Positions 1-8,678 of a stretch of 64,000 nucleotides of DNA are shown in pieces (position 1 is the first letter of the stretch; every line of letters begins with the position of its first letter). Source of the DNA: Parvibaculum sp. Its GTDB lineage: Bacteria; Pseudomonadota; Alphaproteobacteria; Parvibaculales; Parvibaculaceae. The DNA lies in assembly GCA_002694985.1 (NCBI GenBank), contig NZNS01000001.1, positions 163,501-227,500 on the forward strand. The letters are read 5' to 3'. Position numbers and translations under genes: made by a program. The notes under the pieces are model-generated. The model did no database searches, was not told the origin of the DNA, and saw nothing but the letters and a program-made list of their open reading frames with translations.

Positions 1-44
1 GGTGCGCCGAGCAGGAAAGATTTGAGCCGGTCGATCATGAGCAT
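1..44 (-). CDS. Partial protein, N-terminus only
   Basis: Only the first 14 codons are in the window, reading MLMIDRLKSFLLGA. The ATG at 44 has an AGG-containing stretch about six bases upstream, and the gene lies just downstream of the S4-domain gene on the same strand, so it may belong to the same transcription unit. The short amphipathic start is not enough to name a family; I do not assign a function. A second in-frame ATG at 38 is an alternative start. Confidence 0.4.
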   Translation of the reverse strand, partial: MLMIDRLKSFLLGA

Positions 45-94
45 TTTACCTATAGGTGCCGGAGGAATTATTCAACCACGCAAAAATATGTGAA

Positions 95-496
95 TTAAGA
101 CTCTTCGCTGCGGAGTGCATCGATTTGTCGCCGTTCTCTTTTTGTGGGCCGTCCGGAGCCGGCTTCGCGCACCGATGTTGCGGCCGGAATATCCGCATTT
201 CGCTGAGTTGCCGGTGCAGGCGGATCGAGATCGCTATAGAGCGACCGAGCTTCCGGTGCGGGCCCGCGGCGCTCGGCGAGAAGAAGGATTTTTATCACGC
301 GGATGTGCGGACCCAACGGGAAGGTGAGGATGTCACCGGGGCGGACCATCCGGCTCGCCTTTGAAATCCTGTCGCCATTTACCCGAATACGGCCGGATTG
401 CACCAGAGTTGCCGCAAGAGAACGGCTTTTGAGGAAACGGGCGCACCAGAGCCAGCGATCGATCCGCTGTCCCGGCTGGCCCAGTGCATCGCTCAT
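95..496 (-). CDS. S4-domain RNA-binding protein (Hsp15-like)
   Basis: 133 residues. The N-terminal part (about residues 10-75) carries the S4 RNA-binding fold signature: RIDRWLWCARFLKSRSLA, followed by SGRIRVNG and the basic turn before a beta strand. This is the pattern of Hsp15/HslR-type proteins, which bind ribosomal RNA, in E. coli on stalled 50S particles. The C-terminal 50 residues are basic and low complexity. Its ATG overlaps the stop of the upstream helicase by one base (TGATG), so the two are probably translationally coupled. This helicase-S4 pairing is common in alphaproteobacteria. The family is clear; the exact substrate is inferred. Confidence 0.88.
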   Translation of the reverse strand: MSDALGQPGQRIDRWLWCARFLKSRSLAATLVQSGRIRVNGDRISKASRMVRPGDILTFPLGPHIRVIKILLLAERRGPAPEARSLYSDLDPPAPATQRNADIPAATSVREAGSGRPTKRERRQIDALRSEES

Positions 497-3400
497 CAGG
501 AGTCGTTGCCGCGTACACGTTCCTTGAGGACGGCGAGGGCCGCGAAAGGCGAATCCGGGTCAGGCTCACGCTCGCGTGGCTTCCGATCAGGCTTTTGCTG
601 TGGGCGCGGTCCTCGTTCACCACGCCGCGGCGGCTTCTTTTCGCCGTGCGCTTGTTGTTCGCCACTCTGTTTGCGTTTGTCGCGGCGCGGAGATTTGGTG
701 CGCTCGGCTCCCTCTTTTCTGCCACCATGCCGCCGCCGCTGGGGCCGCCAGATTTCCATCTCGACCTCAGTGGGGGTGTCTTCTGCGGGCGGCTGTTCAG
801 GGGCGCCAGAATCCGGCGTCGTTTTGGCCAGCGCCTGCTGTTCGCCTGGCAGATTGGCTTCGGGAGCGAGTGCCGAAGTTACGGCAGATGCTTCATCCGG
901 CGGGGTTTCGGCTTCTTCCCCGGCAGGTGACTGCCCTTCGGGTGCCATTATGTCAGAGGCGGAGATCTCGTCTTGCGGAACTGCCTCAACCGCCTCCTCC
1001 ACCATCCCGGGCGTGTGCGTTTCCGGTTGTGGCTCCTCGGTTTTTGTTTCCGCGGTTTTTGGCTCTGCGGGCTTGGGTTCCTCGACTTTGGGTGGCTTCA
1101 CCCGCTCGATCTGCGAACGGTAGCCAAGGCCACGCAGAAGGCTCGAAAACTCCTCACCCGAACAACCGACAAGCGACATCATGTCGGGTGTCACGGTGAA
1201 GCCACCATTATAGGTGCGCGCCGCAATGATCGGGCGGATGAGGTCGGCGACACGCTCCAGCATGTCGATGCGAACGGCGCGTGTCCCGCAAACACGGAAC
1301 CCGACCGCTTCGTAGAAACCCTCCGGTGCTGCCTGATCGGCGGGGACCGATGTGAGGCCAGGGGTTGGCGGGGCGGGAAGGCTCTCGAACGGTTCTTGTT
1401 CTGCTGTTGCGCGATGGAGTGCCCAGAGGGTGAGTCTCAACCGTGCGGACGCCGGCTTCAACAGGGCAGGCATGAAAATCGAATAGGCACCGAAACGAAC
1501 GCCATGCTTGCGCAATTGACCGCGCGCAGCCTGATCGAGCGCACGGACATCCTCCGAAACGGTTTCACGCGCCAGCGTCCCAAGGTTCTCGACGAGGCGG
1601 AAGGCGATGCCCCGCGCCAGCCCTTCGACATCCGTTGCATCGCGCAAGGCGATGAGTGGTGCCAGGACATTGGCGATGTGCATCTTTAGCCATGCGTCGA
1701 GGCGTGTTTGTACGTTCTCGCGTGCGGAGCCGTTCAACTCCTCACCTGCGACCAGCTCTACACGGGGCAGGAGGATATTGTCGGAGCCCTTCAATTCGGC
1801 GACCGGATGGCCTGCCCAAAGAATGCGTCCATGTTCGGAAAGTGAGATGTCGGCATCGGGTGCCATCACGAGACGCTGCGCGCGTTCGGATATCTCACCG
1901 GCGAGAGCCTGCGATGCCGCATTCCGAAGAATGCGGCCCTGTTCGCCTTCCGCCCTTGGGTCGGGCACGAAGACAAATCCTTGCAGGCGCCCGACATATT
2001 CGCCCTCTACCAGTACTTCGCCGTCGCCGTTTACAGCCGTCATGAGTTCCTCGTTCTGGCGCAGTCGCTTCATCAATATGCTGGTGCGCCTATCGATGAA
2101 TCTCTGCGTCAAGCGCTCGTGCAGAGCGTCAGACAGCTTATCCTCTATCGCACGCGTGCGCTCTTGCCAATGCGCGGGATTGTGAAGCCAATCGACCCGG
2201 TTGGCCACATAGGTCCATGTACGGATGTGGGCGAGGCGGGCGGCCAGTATATCGATGTCGCCATCGGCGCGATCGAGACGCTGCATCTGACGGCCAAGCC
2301 AGTCGTCGGGGATGCATCCGCCGCTCTCTTTCGACGGATCCATGAGGAAGAGGAAGAGGCGGGTCAGAAGCGCCGCATGCTCGCTTGCAAGGGTTTTCCG
2401 GAAATCGGGAACCTGAGCGACCTCCCATAGCCGTTTTATCGCCATTGGGGAGCGCAGGCAGCCACTCACATCCGGATCCCGGACCATACGCGTCAGTGCT
2501 TCCAGATCGTCTCCGACCTGCGCCTTGGCGAGGCCGGACCGTCCAGGAGATATTTCGAGGCTGCGCATCAGTGCCGCTACGCTGGAGAAATCGAGATGCG
2601 GATTGCGCCACTGGAAGACACGTTCGGGTTCGAACTGATGGTTTTCAATGCGGGAGATCGTTTCTTCGGACGGAACGGTGGCATCGCCCGTTACGCCGAA
2701 AGTACCGTCGTTCATGTAACGTCCTGCGCGTCCGGCGATCTGGGCGAGCTCGGAAACCTGCAAGGGGCGGTGCTGCCGGCCGTCGAATTTTCCCGTCGAA
2801 GCGAATGCTACATGGTCCACATCCATGTTGAGACCCATGCCGATAGCGTCGGTCGCAACAAGAAAATCGACTTCGCCCGACTGATAGAGGGCGACCTGCG
2901 CGTTGCGTGTGCGGGGGCTGAGGGCGCCCATGACGACCGCAGCCCCGCCGCGCTGGCGCCGGATCAGTTCCGCGATCGCATAAACTTGGTCGGCGGAGAA
3001 GGCGACCACGGCGGAGCGTCGCGGAAGGCGGGTGATCTTCTTCGACCCGGTCCATGACAGTTCCGAGAAGCGGGGCCGGTTGATGAAATGCGTTTCCGGC
3101 AGGAGTTTCTGGATCAGTCCCCGCGCTGTTTCGGAGCCGAGCATCATGGTTTCGGAATGCCCGCGCGCGCGGAGCAGGCGGTCGGTGAAGGTATGGCCAC
3201 GCTCCCGGTCCGCAGCGAGCTGGATTTCGTCCACCGCCAGGAAATCAACCTCGCGTTCGAGCGGCATCGCTTCGACTGTGCAGATAAAATAGCGCGCCGA
3301 TGCGGGGAGAATTTTTTCCTCCCCCGTGATGAGAGCTACATTGCGAGTGCCTTTCACCCTCACCACACGATCATAAACCTCACGGGCAAGAAGACGCAGC

Positions 3401-3558
3401 GGCAGCCCGATCATGCCCGTCTCGTGGGCCATCATCCGTTCGATCGCGAGATGGGTTTTGCCTGTGTTGGTCGGCCCCAGCACCGCCGTGATACGGCGGC
3501 GCTCCGCCAGGCGGTCACGGGCCTCTGCGGAGGCGTACTGGGAAGGCGGGATACTCAT
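496..3558 (-). CDS. SUV3-like superfamily 2 RNA helicase
   Basis: 1020 residues from the ATG at 3558. The open frame extends 18 codons further upstream, but the conserved protein starts at MSIPPSQYA. Helicase motifs are visible: Walker A GPTNTGKT (28-35), a DEIQ-type motif II in LAVDEIQLAADRERGH, and the arginine-finger motif AGRAGR. The homolog is mitochondrial SUPV3L1/Suv3, an ATP-dependent RNA/DNA helicase that works with the RNA degradation machinery. The last 200 or so residues are an acidic proline/glutamate-rich linker followed by a strongly basic RRR/KR-rich tail, probably disordered and RNA-binding. It forms an operon with the S4 protein. Confidence 0.9.
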   Translation of the reverse strand: MSIPPSQYASAEARDRLAERRRITAVLGPTNTGKTHLAIERMMAHETGMIGLPLRLLAREVYDRVVRVKGTRNVALITGEEKILPASARYFICTVEAMPLEREVDFLAVDEIQLAADRERGHTFTDRLLRARGHSETMMLGSETARGLIQKLLPETHFINRPRFSELSWTGSKKITRLPRRSAVVAFSADQVYAIAELIRRQRGGAAVVMGALSPRTRNAQVALYQSGEVDFLVATDAIGMGLNMDVDHVAFASTGKFDGRQHRPLQVSELAQIAGRAGRYMNDGTFGVTGDATVPSEETISRIENHQFEPERVFQWRNPHLDFSSVAALMRSLEISPGRSGLAKAQVGDDLEALTRMVRDPDVSGCLRSPMAIKRLWEVAQVPDFRKTLASEHAALLTRLFLFLMDPSKESGGCIPDDWLGRQMQRLDRADGDIDILAARLAHIRTWTYVANRVDWLHNPAHWQERTRAIEDKLSDALHERLTQRFIDRRTSILMKRLRQNEELMTAVNGDGEVLVEGEYVGRLQGFVFVPDPRAEGEQGRILRNAASQALAGEISERAQRLVMAPDADISLSEHGRILWAGHPVAELKGSDNILLPRVELVAGEELNGSARENVQTRLDAWLKMHIANVLAPLIALRDATDVEGLARGIAFRLVENLGTLARETVSEDVRALDQAARGQLRKHGVRFGAYSIFMPALLKPASARLRLTLWALHRATAEQEPFESLPAPPTPGLTSVPADQAAPEGFYEAVGFRVCGTRAVRIDMLERVADLIRPIIAARTYNGGFTVTPDMMSLVGCSGEEFSSLLRGLGYRSQIERVKPPKVEEPKPAEPKTAETKTEEPQPETHTPGMVEEAVEAVPQDEISASDIMAPEGQSPAGEEAETPPDEASAVTSALAPEANLPGEQQALAKTTPDSGAPEQPPAEDTPTEVEMEIWRPQRRRHGGRKEGAERTKSPRRDKRKQSGEQQAHGEKKPPRRGERGPRPQQKPDRKPREREPDPDSPFAALAVLKERVRGNDS

Positions 3559-3915
3559 GTTGCGGGGGCACCTTCCGCGCAAAACGACCGGGATGCAAGA
3601 GCGCCGTCGCATTAACCGGTACGATATTAAGAAATGGAATATTGGGCGAACGAACCGGGTCCGAATCGCTGACCACGCGATTTTCCGGCTTCGTTCACGG
3701 CTAAATCTTGTGTCTCTCCAATAGCTTAGGCGGACGAAAGGTTAATATGAAAAACCCCACATCTTCCCGCAGCGTCGCGATGGGGGGTGGTGCGACCGGC
3801 GGCCCGGTGGTCTTTCGGATACTGGACCGCGGTCTATAGTGTTCCGATCGACATTGTGGAACAGCGTCGTCCCGGGCCCGCCGAAGAGGCTCGCGGCAAT
3901 CGCGGGAGAACAGCG
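3559..3915. other. Divergent intergenic region with a terminator-like hairpin
   Basis: 357 bases between the helicase (minus) and the acyl-CoA dehydrogenase (plus) with no convincing gene. At 3751-3786 an imperfect inverted repeat (CCCCACATC pairing with GATGGGGG) is followed on the minus strand by a T run, so it looks like a terminator blocking minus-strand transcription from further right. A TATAGT hexamer at about 3834 is a weak candidate -10 for the dehydrogenase. The rest holds nothing I recognise. Confidence 0.4.
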
Positions 3916-5208
3916 ATGGATTTCAGAATTCCCAGGGAAATCACCGACTATCTCGGTGTGCTCGACGATTTCATCGAGAAAGAGATCAAGCCGCTCCAGG
4001 CACAGGACGATAACGAGCGCTTTTTCGACCATCGTCGCGAGCATGCGCGGACCGACTGGGATAATGAAGGGCTCCCGCGACACGATTGGGAAGAGCTGCT
4101 TGTCGAAATGCGCCGCCGCGCGGACAAGGCAGGCCACCTGCGTTATGCGCTCCCGAAGGAATATGGCGGCAAGGATGGCACCAATCTCGGCATGGCCGTG
4201 ATCCGCGACCATCTGGCCGCCAAGGGGCTTGGCCTTCACAACGATCTACAGAATGAATCGTCCATCGTCGGCAATTTCCCCACCGTCCTCATGTTTCGAG
4301 ATTTCGGAACAGAGGAGCAGAAGAAGAAATTCATTCCCGGTTCGCTGGACGGCTCGATCCGGATCGCCTTCGGCCTGACAGAGCCCGATCATGGATCGGA
4401 CGCGACCTGGATGGAGACGACCGCGAAGCGCGAGAAGCGCGACGGGGTCGACGGCTGGCTCATCAATGGCGTGAAGATGTGGAATACGGGCATGCATGTC
4501 GCAACGCATGACTTCGTCTTTGCGCGCACGAGTGGCAAGGGAGGCGACGCGCTCGGCATCACCTGCTTCATCGTGCCCGTCGATGCGCCGGGCGTAAAAA
4601 TCGAGGAGTATCTCTGGACCTTCAACATGCCGACGGATCACCCGCGCGTGTCCTTCACCAATGTCTGGGTGCCTGATGATTCCTATCTAGGCGATCCCGA
4701 GCGCGGGCTTGAACTTGCGCAGCATTTCGTTCATGAGAACCGCATCCGGCAGGCAGCTTCGGGCGTCGGCGCAGCGAAATTCTGTATCGATGAAAGCGTC
4801 GCCTATGCGAAACAGCGAAAGCCTTTTGGCAAGCCGCTTGCATCTAACCAGGCTATCCAGTTCCCGCTGATTGAAGCACATACCGAATGCGAGATGATCC
4901 GTAATTTCATCTACAAGACGGCATGGGAAATGGATCAGATGTCGAAGCCGGACGTCGCGAAATATCTCTCCGACAAGGTCTCGATGTGCAACTACCGCGC
5001 AAACCGCCTTGTCTGTCAGGCAGCGGATCTCGCCATTCAGGTGCACGGAGCTATCGGTTATTCCCGACACAAGCCTTTCGAACATATTTACCGGCATCAT
5101 CGCCGCTACCGCATTACCGAGGGTTCGGAAGAAATCCAGATGCGCAAGGTCGGAGGACATCTCTTTGGCTATATCGGCGCCAATCGCCCGGTGAAGACCG
5201 CAGGGTAA
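3916..5208 (+). CDS. Acyl-CoA dehydrogenase
   Basis: 430 residues from the ATG at 3916, which has GGGAGA six bases upstream; the frame is open for 43 more codons but that part is not conserved. The protein has the three-part acyl-CoA dehydrogenase layout: helical N-domain, a central FAD/substrate segment with RIAFGLTEPDHGSDAT, and a C-domain with VHGAIGYSRHKPFEHIYR and ITEGSEEIQ. It catalyses FAD-dependent alpha-beta desaturation of an acyl-CoA, passing electrons to ETF. The catalytic-base region near the C-terminus matches the family, but chain-length specificity cannot be read from sequence. It stands alone, convergent with a histidine kinase. Confidence 0.92.
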   Translation: MDFRIPREITDYLGVLDDFIEKEIKPLQAQDDNERFFDHRREHARTDWDNEGLPRHDWEELLVEMRRRADKAGHLRYALPKEYGGKDGTNLGMAVIRDHLAAKGLGLHNDLQNESSIVGNFPTVLMFRDFGTEEQKKKFIPGSLDGSIRIAFGLTEPDHGSDATWMETTAKREKRDGVDGWLINGVKMWNTGMHVATHDFVFARTSGKGGDALGITCFIVPVDAPGVKIEEYLWTFNMPTDHPRVSFTNVWVPDDSYLGDPERGLELAQHFVHENRIRQAASGVGAAKFCIDESVAYAKQRKPFGKPLASNQAIQFPLIEAHTECEMIRNFIYKTAWEMDQMSKPDVAKYLSDKVSMCNYRANRLVCQAADLAIQVHGAIGYSRHKPFEHIYRHHRRYRITEGSEEIQMRKVGGHLFGYIGANRPVKTAG

Positions 5209-5223
5209 ATAGAAAATCCGTTG

Positions 5224-5260
5224 AAAAAAGAGCCATCACGTTACCGCGTGGCGGTTTTTT
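5224..5260. terminator. Possible bidirectional terminator
   Basis: Six A residues, an imperfect stem (GCCATCACG against CGCGTGGC) and six T residues lie between the convergent dehydrogenase and kinase genes, overlapping the last codons of the kinase. The A and T runs on either side allow termination both ways. The stem has a bulge and a mismatch, so it is only moderately convincing. Confidence 0.45.
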
Positions 5261-7646
5261 CCTTTCCTTCGTCTTCAGGCCAGATGAGCCGCCAGCCGGG
5301 AAGCGTCATGATCGCGATCGTGCCTTCGCCCACCGTGCTTTCGAGCGTGAAGCTGCCGCCATGCATCTCGATCAGCGATTTGGTGATGGGCAGACCAAGA
5401 CCCGTGCCGCCATGCTGGCGGGCGCTCGTATCGTCGACCTGACCGAAAGGTTCCATCACTTCGGCGAGCTTGTCTCCGGGAATGCCGATGCCGTTGTCGC
5501 GAACGGCTATGGTGAGGTCGCCGGCTTCGCTGATGCGTGTGGTCAGATCGATACTGCCGCCCTCGTGGGTGAACTTCGCCGCATTGGACAGAAGGTTCAG
5601 CATGATCTGGCGCATGGCTCGCTGGTCGGCATTCAGGTTGGGCAGGGTGCCCGGCATCTCAAGGTGAACCTGTTGCGCCTTGTCCATCGTCCGTGCACGC
5701 ATGATCTCCACGGACCAGCGTAGCACAGCAGGAAGGTCGACTTCCTCATCTTCAAGTACATAACGCCCGGCCTCGATCTTCGATATATCGAGAATATCGT
5801 CGATGACGTTCAGCAGATGCCGACCGCTGTCATGGATGTCGTTGGTGTATTCGCTGTAGCGCTCGGAGCCCATCGGCCCGAACATCTCCTGCTGCATGAT
5901 TTCCGAAAATCCGATGATGGCATTGAGCGGCGTTCGGAGTTCATGGCTCATATTGGCCAGGAATTTCGATTTGGCGCGGTTTGCGAGTTCTGCGGCTTCC
6001 ATCGCATGTTGAAGATCTTCTTCCGACCTGCGACGGTCAATGGCAATGCCTGCCAGGTGGGCGGCTCCCAAGAGGTAATCGGATTCCCACGGACTGGGTT
6101 TGTAGACGTCGGGGAAGTAGAGGGCGAAGGCACCCACGACCTTTTCGTTGTGCGCGACTACAGGTTGAAACCAGACGGTCTGGATGCCGGTTTTTCGCGT
6201 GTAGGAGGTGACGGTTTCGCCGTGTTCGTCTTCCTGAAGGTTGGTTACGACGATCTTCGACCCTGCGAGTACCGCGTGGCCGAAAGGAGTGTCTCGCTGT
6301 TCTCTCCAGAAGGTTTTTGCCCAGCCCTGGAAGTCCGCAGGCAGATGTGGTGCGGCGCAGGTGAGAAGGTCGTTCTGGTCGTCGAGGAGATAGACAGCCG
6401 CACGACCGGTGGGGCTTGCCTCTTCCGCGCCGATCGCAAGCAGCGAGAGGACTTCATCGAGAGCTTCACCGGTCGCCAGTGCGCGCAGCACACGGAAATG
6501 GTTGCGTTGCTCTGTCTCGGTGCGCTTGCGCTCGGTTATGTCGCGAATGTTGATGACGTATCCACGCACATTCGCGTCGTCCAGCAGGTTGGTGACGCTC
6601 GACTCGATCCAGACGTTGCGGCCCGCGTAGCGGGGAAGGGTGAGCTCGTAATACAGCGTTTTTTCGAGGGGAAAAGAACCTTCGCCAAATTTGTCGAGAA
6701 TTTGCTGCTTTTGTTCATCGGCCAGAAAGTCGAGGCTGTTGATGCCAATGAGAGCGTCAGGCGACAGGCCGAGTTTTTCCGCTGCAGGCGATGCGTACTG
6801 GATGATCGCATTTTCATCCGTAACCAGCACGACGTCGAAAGCATTTTCGACGAGGGCGCGGAAGTGATGCTCGCGCCGTTGAAGCTGTTCGTTCGCTTCC
6901 TCGGCGCGGCGCCTTGCGGCCTCGGAGACGTCACGCGCATGGCCAAGATCCCGAATGAGGTCGGCGTTTCTGAAGCGAAGGTTGTAAGTCTCGACCGCAA
7001 ATGCTCTTTGCTGCCTGGCTACATGTGCCAGGAGAAGAAATGCGGGAATGCAGGCAAACCCGAGCGCCACGAAGGTGGTGCTCGCCGCCCAGAAGCAAAC
7101 GCCGATCACAGTTGCCATGACGGGTATTGTCACGGAAAAGAAGATTGATCTTAGTTGAAACGCCATCTGCGATGCCATGACGACATGCACGATAAGAACG
7201 GTCAGCAGGGCGAGATTCTGCATGCCGCCATCGTCCCGCCAGAAAAGAGGCACCAGACCGATCCACACCAGATTGAGAAGCCAGTAGCGGATGACGGTTG
7301 GTTTTATCCAGCGATCAGCATCGGCTTCTCCGCGGTCGTCAGCGGCAAAGAATCTGCGTTGAAACAACCCGTATTCCGCGTAACCCGCAACAATGGCAAG
7401 CCACCAGATCACGATGACGGGTTCGGGATATGCAGGCGTGAAGGTGAAGAAGACGGCGCCGGAGATTGCCGGAAAAAACAAGGGCAATGCGCGGAAGGTG
7501 CGCATGATCGTTCTGTAGAGTTCGAGGCGGATGGCCGACGCGCGTTCTTCTTCCGCGGTCTTGACGCAGGCTGGAGGACTCGCCTCGGAATGAATGCTCG
7601 CACCGGGCATTTGCGACGGGGTCTCCTCCCCCAAATCAGACCCCAT
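5241..7646 (-). CDS. Membrane-bound sensor histidine kinase (PAS-GAF-HisKA-HATPase)
   Basis: 801 residues. About six hydrophobic segments lie between residues 50 and 215, then a short coiled coil, a PAS domain (about 265-385, ending in an ITERKRTE PAC motif), a GAF domain (about 395-540), a HisKA domain with phospho-acceptor H568 in NMSHELRTPLNAIIGFSE, and a HATPase domain with N box (NLLSNAAKF), DNGIGIP and GTGLGLPI. The HisKA stretch (FGPMGSERYSEYTNDIH, HLLNVIDDILDISKIEAGR) is the PleC/DivJ type, suggesting a DivK/PleD-like partner (inference). No response regulator is adjacent, so it is an orphan kinase here. The ligand sensed is unknown. Confidence 0.9.
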   Translation of the reverse strand: MGSDLGEETPSQMPGASIHSEASPPACVKTAEEERASAIRLELYRTIMRTFRALPLFFPAISGAVFFTFTPAYPEPVIVIWWLAIVAGYAEYGLFQRRFFAADDRGEADADRWIKPTVIRYWLLNLVWIGLVPLFWRDDGGMQNLALLTVLIVHVVMASQMAFQLRSIFFSVTIPVMATVIGVCFWAASTTFVALGFACIPAFLLLAHVARQQRAFAVETYNLRFRNADLIRDLGHARDVSEAARRRAEEANEQLQRREHHFRALVENAFDVVLVTDENAIIQYASPAAEKLGLSPDALIGINSLDFLADEQKQQILDKFGEGSFPLEKTLYYELTLPRYAGRNVWIESSVTNLLDDANVRGYVINIRDITERKRTETEQRNHFRVLRALATGEALDEVLSLLAIGAEEASPTGRAAVYLLDDQNDLLTCAAPHLPADFQGWAKTFWREQRDTPFGHAVLAGSKIVVTNLQEDEHGETVTSYTRKTGIQTVWFQPVVAHNEKVVGAFALYFPDVYKPSPWESDYLLGAAHLAGIAIDRRRSEEDLQHAMEAAELANRAKSKFLANMSHELRTPLNAIIGFSEIMQQEMFGPMGSERYSEYTNDIHDSGRHLLNVIDDILDISKIEAGRYVLEDEEVDLPAVLRWSVEIMRARTMDKAQQVHLEMPGTLPNLNADQRAMRQIMLNLLSNAAKFTHEGGSIDLTTRISEAGDLTIAVRDNGIGIPGDKLAEVMEPFGQVDDTSARQHGGTGLGLPITKSLIEMHGGSFTLESTVGEGTIAIMTLPGWRLIWPEDEGKEKTATR

Positions 7647-7709
7647 CCGCTCTCCAGTTTAGGCGAGGGAGGTAAAATTTTCCTGAACGCTTAAGGAGCG
7701 GCAAGGCAC

Positions 7710-7740
7710 AAAAAACCCCGCCTGTACAGGACAGGCGGGG
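7710..7740 (-). terminator. Strong rho-independent terminator
   Basis: A perfect ten-base stem (CCCCGCCTGT with ACAGGCGGGG) and five-base loop, followed on the minus strand by six T residues. It lies 23 bases beyond the stop codon of the Sel1-repeat lipoprotein gene and separates it from the kinase. Confidence 0.9.
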
Positions 7741-7763
7741 GTATTCGAGCCGGAATTGACCGG

Positions 7764-8456
7764 TCAGTACGGGTTTGGGACGCTTTCAATATCGGGCATG
7801 GACGGCACGCGGTGGCGTCCTTCGACTGCGCAGCTGCGCCGTACGTCCCGGTCGATAACGGATGTGGGTGTCCAATAGCTCGGAACCCAGCTTGAAGCTC
7901 TCTGATCCGCCACGGCGTTCTGTTCGCTTGTAAGGCTGCCGCGGAACTCCTGCACAATAGAAACGTCAGGCTGTACACCGAGAGAGAGCAGGCTGGGGTT
8001 GCGAGTATAGAGCTTTGCCCATTTCGCACCCTCGACGGGGTCCTGATCGACTCCCTGCCCCTTGAGATAGAGCGTGGCCATCATCTTTTGTGCATCGGGC
8101 CAGCCGCTATTGGCCGCTCGTTGCACCCATTCCGCCCCTTCGGCTTCCTGTCCCTTGGCGATGTAGCACTGTCCGAGTGCCATCTGTGCCCCTTCATAGC
8201 CGTGTCCCCGGTAAGCAAAGCAGGTGAGAACATCCATAATTTCGCTGTCGCACTCGCCGTGCGCGGCCTGGCTGACCGACTTTGCATAGAGTGTGCTCGT
8301 TGGATCCTGCTCGGCGAGTGTTGGTATGATACGTCCATCGGCGTCTCGCTTGCGAGCCGCGCCACCGCTGCTACAGGCGGCGAGGACAAGCCCGATGACG
8401 CTCAATGCGATCACGGCACCGGCCTTTGAGGTTATTCGAATGCGATTGACGGACAT
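7764..8456 (-). CDS. Sel1-repeat lipoprotein
   Basis: 230 residues from ATG 8456; the open frame runs much further upstream across the mutase gene but only this part has a sensible start. The N-terminus is a lipoprotein signal: basic start, hydrophobic core, lipobox LAAC with the cysteine near residue 28. Residues 75-150 contain Sel1/TPR-like repeats (GAQMALGQCYIAKGQEAEGA, then DAQKMMATLYLKGQGVDQDP), a fold used for protein contacts. It should be anchored in the envelope. The C-terminal 60 residues are not recognised. Function unknown; family assignment for the repeats is good. Confidence 0.8.
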   Translation of the reverse strand: MSVNRIRITSKAGAVIALSVIGLVLAACSSGGAARKRDADGRIIPTLAEQDPTSTLYAKSVSQAAHGECDSEIMDVLTCFAYRGHGYEGAQMALGQCYIAKGQEAEGAEWVQRAANSGWPDAQKMMATLYLKGQGVDQDPVEGAKWAKLYTRNPSLLSLGVQPDVSIVQEFRGSLTSEQNAVADQRASSWVPSYWTPTSVIDRDVRRSCAVEGRHRVPSMPDIESVPNPY

Positions 8457-8566
8457 ATTTTCCCCTGATTTCACGACTGTGGCGCGTTCCGGCCAGCTTT
8501 TCTCCATTTGAGCCCATATGCTTACGCAGCGAAATAGCCGCGTTCCGGCCCCTTCTTCAGGACGGT

Positions 8567-8595
8567 TTGACCGGCTGCGGCGCTTCCCGGATACT
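8567..8595 (+). promoter_or_regulatory. Candidate sigma-70 promoter for methylmalonyl-CoA mutase
   Basis: TTGACC (8567-8572), a 17-base spacer, and GATACT (8590-8595). The predicted start is near 8602, giving a leader of about 77 bases before the mutase ATG. It is a hexamer match only. Confidence 0.5.
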
Positions 8596-8678
8596 CCGGC
8601 CGCTTTTGGGGCGGCAGACTGTGCCATGTTATGCTGCCTGCAGTGAAATTTCGCAATTTGCCGTGAGTAGAGACGAAA

